In this document: piece by piece, positions 33,585 to 35,815 of the stretch
How positions within the stretch are numbered: the stretch's first letter is position 1
How the letters are laid out: the number at the start of each line of letters is the position of its first letter
DNA from: Clostridia bacterium
GTDB taxonomy: Bacteria > Bacillota > Clostridia > Oscillospirales > Acutalibacteraceae
Direction: 5' to 3'
Assembly: GCA_017429345.1 (NCBI GenBank)
Contig: JAFRPB010000221.1
Span: forward strand, 1-35,815
Length of the DNA stretch: 35,815 bases
Notes under the pieces: model-generated
Database searches by the model: none
What the model saw: only the letters and a program-made list of their open reading frames with translations
Told to the model about the DNA's origin: nothing
Program-made: the position numbers and the translations under genes

Positions 33585-33856
33585 AAAAAGAACCGCGCAA
33601 GGCGATTCACGCGTTGTTATGAAGAAATTGTTTTCTTAAACCACGGCTGCCCGGAAAAAAAATGTCTCCCCGCTCGTTTGGAGCGCGTCGCGGTGCTCTG
33701 TTTTTGGCATTCCTCCGTCTCGCTTCATCGTCCACCGGACGCTCTCGGCTCCGTCTCCCGGTCCCTCACGTGGTTCGGGACCAATCAAGCCATTGCTCAT
33801 ATCTGTTCCTTCCGACCGAAAAACCGGGTCTGCATTCTGCAGACCCGGTTTTTTGG
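33585..33856 (+). ncRNA. Candidate structured non-coding RNA ending in a strong terminator
   Basis: A 455-base gap (33501-33955) without a believable gene. The plus strand holds several hairpins: GAGCGC/GTGCTC followed by TGTTTTT (33681-33705), CGTCC-ACC-GGACG (33729-33741), GGTCCC/GGGACC around 33760-33783, then a perfect terminator (33821-33856). A TATAAT box at 33573-33578 lacks a good -35. Short frames on both strands run through the terminator hairpin and lack ribosome binding sites. A terminated, structured transcript of roughly 270 bases is therefore possible, but it could equally be a decayed gene or an intergenic repeat. Confidence 0.3.
33821..33856. terminator. Strong intrinsic terminator, bidirectional
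   Basis: Stem of at least 13 perfect pairs (AACCGGGTCTGCA / TGCAGACCCGGTT) with a TTC loop, followed by a T-run on the plus strand and by TTTTT on the minus strand. No annotated gene ends just before it on the plus strand, which supports an unannotated transcript. Confidence 0.85.
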
Positions 33857-33955
33857 TACGAGTGTTCATAACGGATTCCATCAAATCAATTAAATAGCAG
33901 TCAGTACATATTATCTATATATACTTTTACGATGTTAGACATCACAGAAATTATC

Positions 33956-34927
33956 CTATATATATTTAGCAATTTTTTGATATTTGAATTCCATCAAGTC
34001 TTTTCTACTTAATAAAATATCATAACCATAATCATAGGCTGGCGAAGGAAACAGATTCTCACTACTCAATAATTCTCCATTTCCAAGCCATTTTATTACA
34101 TTATCAATTCTTAGTTTTACTATTCCAACGACATTAGAAGCAAGATCATACGACTCACCAGACAAATGTATATTTTTACGTAATACTAAACCATGCTGTG
34201 CATGTGGACGGAGAAAAAGAGATGGTAATGTTGATCGCAAGTCAATTGTTATAGTATCATTGCCTATATATAATCCACGCTCAACAGGAGCTGCATTATT
34301 ATCAACAGCGACCATAAGCATGTACTGGAAAAGGCTTTCATCATCATGAGCACTTGAAACAAGGTCTATTGGACTTATTGTTCTTGTTTTATAAAGACAA
34401 TATTCTTTTACATTTTTAATTGATTCAAATTGATTTAGTCCAAACCAAAGTGCTATCCAGTGATTGTCAACCAAATCCACAAAATGCGTCGAATACCCAT
34501 AATGCTGAAGCATGGCCTCTGCTATTAGTTTGGGATTGTTTTTCCCTTTAAAACCAGTAAGTTTTGCAGTATTTGAAAACTTCTCATCATTCAAAAGCGT
34601 TTTGATCGCACCATTAAGTTCTTTTTCAAGAAAAGTACAATTAGATTTCCTTGAAATGCTCGGTAACAAAGTATTATGTAGTTTTGTTTCACCCCGATAA
34701 AAAACATCACCATAGTGGGTATTAATAAATTTTGCATAACCGATTACTTGATTTAAAGCCTTGTAATCACTTACTTCAACGATAGGAACAATATTTCCAT
34801 TTGCAAATTCATGTACACCAACAGATTTAATAAATGGACTTGAAATAGCTTTAATGTTGACTGGTTTATTTCTTTTTGGTGGCTTTGTGGATTTTGTTTT
34901 TCGTTCAGCTTTATCAGATATATTCAT
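33956..34927 (-). CDS. FRG-domain protein, AT-rich, probably acquired
   Basis: A 323-residue protein with an FRG domain: DVFYRGETKLHNTLLPSISR (residues 74-93) and LQHYGYSTHFVDLVDNHWIALWFGL (140-164) match the F-R-G and QHYG...LD...AL.F signatures. A basic, Lys-rich N-terminus (residues 6-26) precedes it. FRG domains occur in phage- and plasmid-borne genes and in candidate defence or toxin proteins; their activity is not established. Base composition is far more AT-rich than all other genes here, indicating transfer. GAGGG stands eight bases before the ATG. The promoter (34975-35003) overlaps a perfect palindrome, so tight regulation is likely. Nearby tnpV supports a mobile origin. Confidence 0.85.
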   Translation of the reverse strand: MNISDKAERKTKSTKPPKRNKPVNIKAISSPFIKSVGVHEFANGNIVPIVEVSDYKALNQVIGYAKFINTHYGDVFYRGETKLHNTLLPSISRKSNCTFLEKELNGAIKTLLNDEKFSNTAKLTGFKGKNNPKLIAEAMLQHYGYSTHFVDLVDNHWIALWFGLNQFESIKNVKEYCLYKTRTISPIDLVSSAHDDESLFQYMLMVAVDNNAAPVERGLYIGNDTITIDLRSTLPSLFLRPHAQHGLVLRKNIHLSGESYDLASNVVGIVKLRIDNVIKWLGNGELLSSENLFPSPAYDYGYDILLSRKDLMEFKYQKIAKYI

Positions 34928-34963
34928 TGAATTACCCTCATAGTTCCTTGGAAATATGATAAT

Positions 34964-34984
34964 ATGATATATTTATTATATCAT
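34964..34984. promoter_or_regulatory. Operator-like palindrome over the FRG -10 box
   Basis: Perfect 8-bp inverted repeat ATGATATA-TTTAT-TATATCAT. It covers the minus-strand -10 TATAAT (34980-34975), so a bound protein would block the promoter. Confidence 0.55.
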
Positions 34985-35003
34985 AGGCTTTGGTAACGCA
35001 CAA
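34975..35003 (-). promoter_or_regulatory. Promoter of the FRG gene
   Basis: TTGTGC (35003-34998), 17-base spacer and TATAAT (34980-34975) on the minus strand, about 50 bases before the start. Confidence 0.55.
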
Positions 35004-35008
35004 GAACA

Positions 35009-35050
35009 AATGACAAAATACACATTAAAAATGACAAAATACACATTAAA
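35009..35050. repeat. Two exact 21-bp tandem direct repeats
   Basis: The 21-base unit that starts AATGACAAAATACAC and ends ATTAAA is present twice without spacer (35009-35029 and 35030-35050). It lies just upstream of the FRG -35 box and between the two divergent genes, so it may be a regulator or iteron-like binding site, or a simple duplication. Confidence 0.9.
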
Positions 35051-35081
35051 TACTTTGTTATTCACACATTCGATAGGCTTC

Positions 35082-35114
35082 CGGTTCTTTGGTATGATGA
35101 AATCACCAAAGGAA
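35082..35114. promoter_or_regulatory. Hairpin before the small mobile-element gene
   Basis: GTTCTTTGGT (35082... ) pairs with ACCAAAGGAAC (to 35114) with one bulged base around an 11-base loop, immediately before the GGAGG (35116-35120) of the next gene. There is no T-run, so a translational or mRNA-stability role is as likely as termination. Confidence 0.4.
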
Positions 35115-35128
35115 CGGAGGTTTTCATT

Positions 35129-35290
35129 ATGAAAGAAAAGAAAGTCAAAATGAGGTTTACGGATTTCGAGTGCAACCTACTTATTAACGGCATTTTTGAA
35201 TGGCGGAATATGCTGCTGGAGCGTGGCGCGCCTACGGAGGACGTGGACGAGCTAATTCTAAAAATCATTAACAAGGCGGAGGGCAAGTAA
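35129..35290 (+). CDS. Small 53-residue protein of the tnpV unit
   Basis: ATG at 35129 with GGAGG about ten bases upstream; the frame reads MKEKKVKMRFTDFECNLLIN to ...LILKIINKAEGK and stops at 35290. It is too short for most gene finders but is preceded by a proper site, and its own last codons supply the GGAGGG for the tnpV start two bases after its stop. I do not recognise the family; it is charged and helical, like small accessory proteins of integrative elements. It is very probably co-translated with tnpV. Confidence 0.7.
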   Translation: MKEKKVKMRFTDFECNLLINGIFEWRNMLLERGAPTEDVDELILKIINKAEGK

Positions 35291-35291
35291 A

Positions 35292-35714
35292 ATGGAAAAG
35301 ACGATCATTGACGAACGGAACGGTTGGGAATACGAGCTGATCGGAGAACAGTATTATCCCACCGGACGTGTAATGAAAGATGGGCGCTTGCAGCCGGAAA
35401 CGGTGGACGCGGATAACGAACCGGGAGATGAAATACCGATTGTCGTATGGGCGCAGCGGCACCTGCGGTACATCAAGCGGCACAAGAAAAACCTGTATTT
35501 TAATCTGTTCGTTTCCGGACGGCTGAACGAATACCTTGCGGAGATCGAGGCTCAGGCGGATGATATGTTCTTCCGGTTGGTAAAAGAAATGGCTGCGCAA
35601 GAAGGCGTTACTGAAAAGCTCAAAGCCGAAAATCAGATGGCCTGGATACAGCGGATGAATAATATCCGGGAACGTGCAATGGAAATCATCAATCAAGAAC
35701 TCATTTTTCAATGA
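35292..35714 (+). CDS. TnpV-family transposon-encoded protein
   Basis: A 140-residue protein matching the TnpV family of clostridial mobile elements: a variable N-terminus with YELIGEQYYPTG, then the conserved IVVWAQRHLRYIKRHKKNLY (about residues 50-69), LFVSGRLNEYLAEIEAQA and a C-terminal QMAWIQRMNNIRERAMEIIN. TnpV was named in Tn4451-type elements; its role is unknown and it is not the recombinase. GGAGGG in the end of the previous gene serves as ribosome binding site. No recombinase or relaxase is visible up to the window edge, so only one end or a remnant of an element is present. Confidence 0.85.
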   Translation: MEKTIIDERNGWEYELIGEQYYPTGRVMKDGRLQPETVDADNEPGDEIPIVVWAQRHLRYIKRHKKNLYFNLFVSGRLNEYLAEIEAQADDMFFRLVKEMAAQEGVTEKLKAENQMAWIQRMNNIRERAMEIINQELIFQ

Positions 35715-35741
35715 TGCCATAATAACAATATGAATACCTGA

Positions 35742-35774
35742 AAACGGCAGCGACCTTCGTGGGTGCTGCCGTTT
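35742..35774 (+). terminator. Hairpin after tnpV
   Basis: Perfect 10-bp stem AAACGGCAGC / GCTGCCGTTT with an inner ACC/GGT pairing. The next T-run comes about 15 bases later, so termination is plausible but not certain. From 35775 to the window end no gene is visible. Confidence 0.6.
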
Positions 35775-35815
35775 AGCATCTATTACTGTTTTTCGCTTAT
35801 CTGTTGAAAAGGTTG

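Noticed and set aside
33636..33884. Short minus-strand frame (82 codons) and plus-strand frames at 33662 and 33678
   Set aside because: They run through a perfect terminator hairpin, have no ribosome binding site and overlap each other on opposite strands.
34983..35080. ATAGGCTT direct repeats as attachment sites
   Set aside because: Eight bases are too few to claim an integration junction and no recombinase gene is in the window.

Overview
The window looks like a chromosomal segment of an uncultured, probably gut-associated clostridium (Firmicutes, Oscillospiraceae/Ruminococcaceae-like). The reasons are moderate GC content, strong AGGAGG-type ribosome binding sites, housekeeping-type promoters (TTGACA/TATAAT), several GTG/TTG starts, and typical clostridial families (YlmH, YmdB, VTC plus DUF4956 plus Cthe_2159-like beta-helix protein, VanW, TnpV). 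The species cannot be fixed from the sequence alone. No rRNA, tRNA or CRISPR array was recognised.

Layout. 1-2100 (+): end of trmB, ylmH and metK, closed by a strong hairpin. 2150-3229 (-): zinc-ribbon protein with a PQQG repeat tail. 3306-9079 (-): catabolic operon of an unrecognised 593-residue protein, a cytoplasmic GH38 alpha-mannosidase and an M20 peptidase, with a divergent TetR-type regulator at 9257-9826 (+). 9831-14796: proC (-), coaX and a PfkB kinase (+), then an orphan solute-binding lipoprotein overlapping a YmdB phosphodiesterase (-). 14931-17533 (+): small alarmone synthetase, response regulator and histidine kinase. 17704-22723 (-): a second, paralogous regulator/kinase pair upstream of VTC, DUF4956 and a secreted beta-helix lipoprotein. 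23014-25221 (-): two G3E/CobW GTPases, one with a long His/Asp/Glu repeat. 25315-27780 (-): VanW, a DltA-like adenylation enzyme and a carrier protein. 28048-30297 (-): GH3 glycosidase. 30360-32515 (+): a COG3044-type ABC ATPase behind an elaborate leader. 32571-33467 (-): secreted, membrane-anchored orphan. 33560-35815: structured non-coding stretch, an AT-rich FRG-domain gene and a TnpV-type mobile-element fragment.

The most interesting points are these. (1) The leader of the COG3044 ATPase has a consensus promoter, a perfect ribosome binding site, a 16-codon leader peptide, an intrinsic terminator whose 5' arm can pair instead with the leader ORF, two more terminator-like hairpins, and a second 16-codon ORF that overlaps the ATPase start by ATGA. 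This is the architecture of ribosome-mediated attenuation, as seen at antibiotic-responsive genes, but on an ATPase family with no settled bacterial function. (2) The second two-component pair is degenerate on both sides: the kinase has Asn in place of the phospho-accepting His, and the receiver has lost the Mg-binding acidic pair, the Thr and the Lys. The intact paralogous pair lies in the adjacent, convergent operon. (3) One G3E GTPase lacks the CxCC metal motif and carries a C-terminal domain resembling the TIGR03943/YcgQ family. (4) A VanW / adenylation / carrier-protein trio lacks any local transferase. (5) The AT-rich FRG gene has an operator-like palindrome on its -10 box and sits beside a 21-bp tandem repeat and tnpV.

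All functional calls rest on recognition of motifs and family features by eye; no database search or folding calculation was run.
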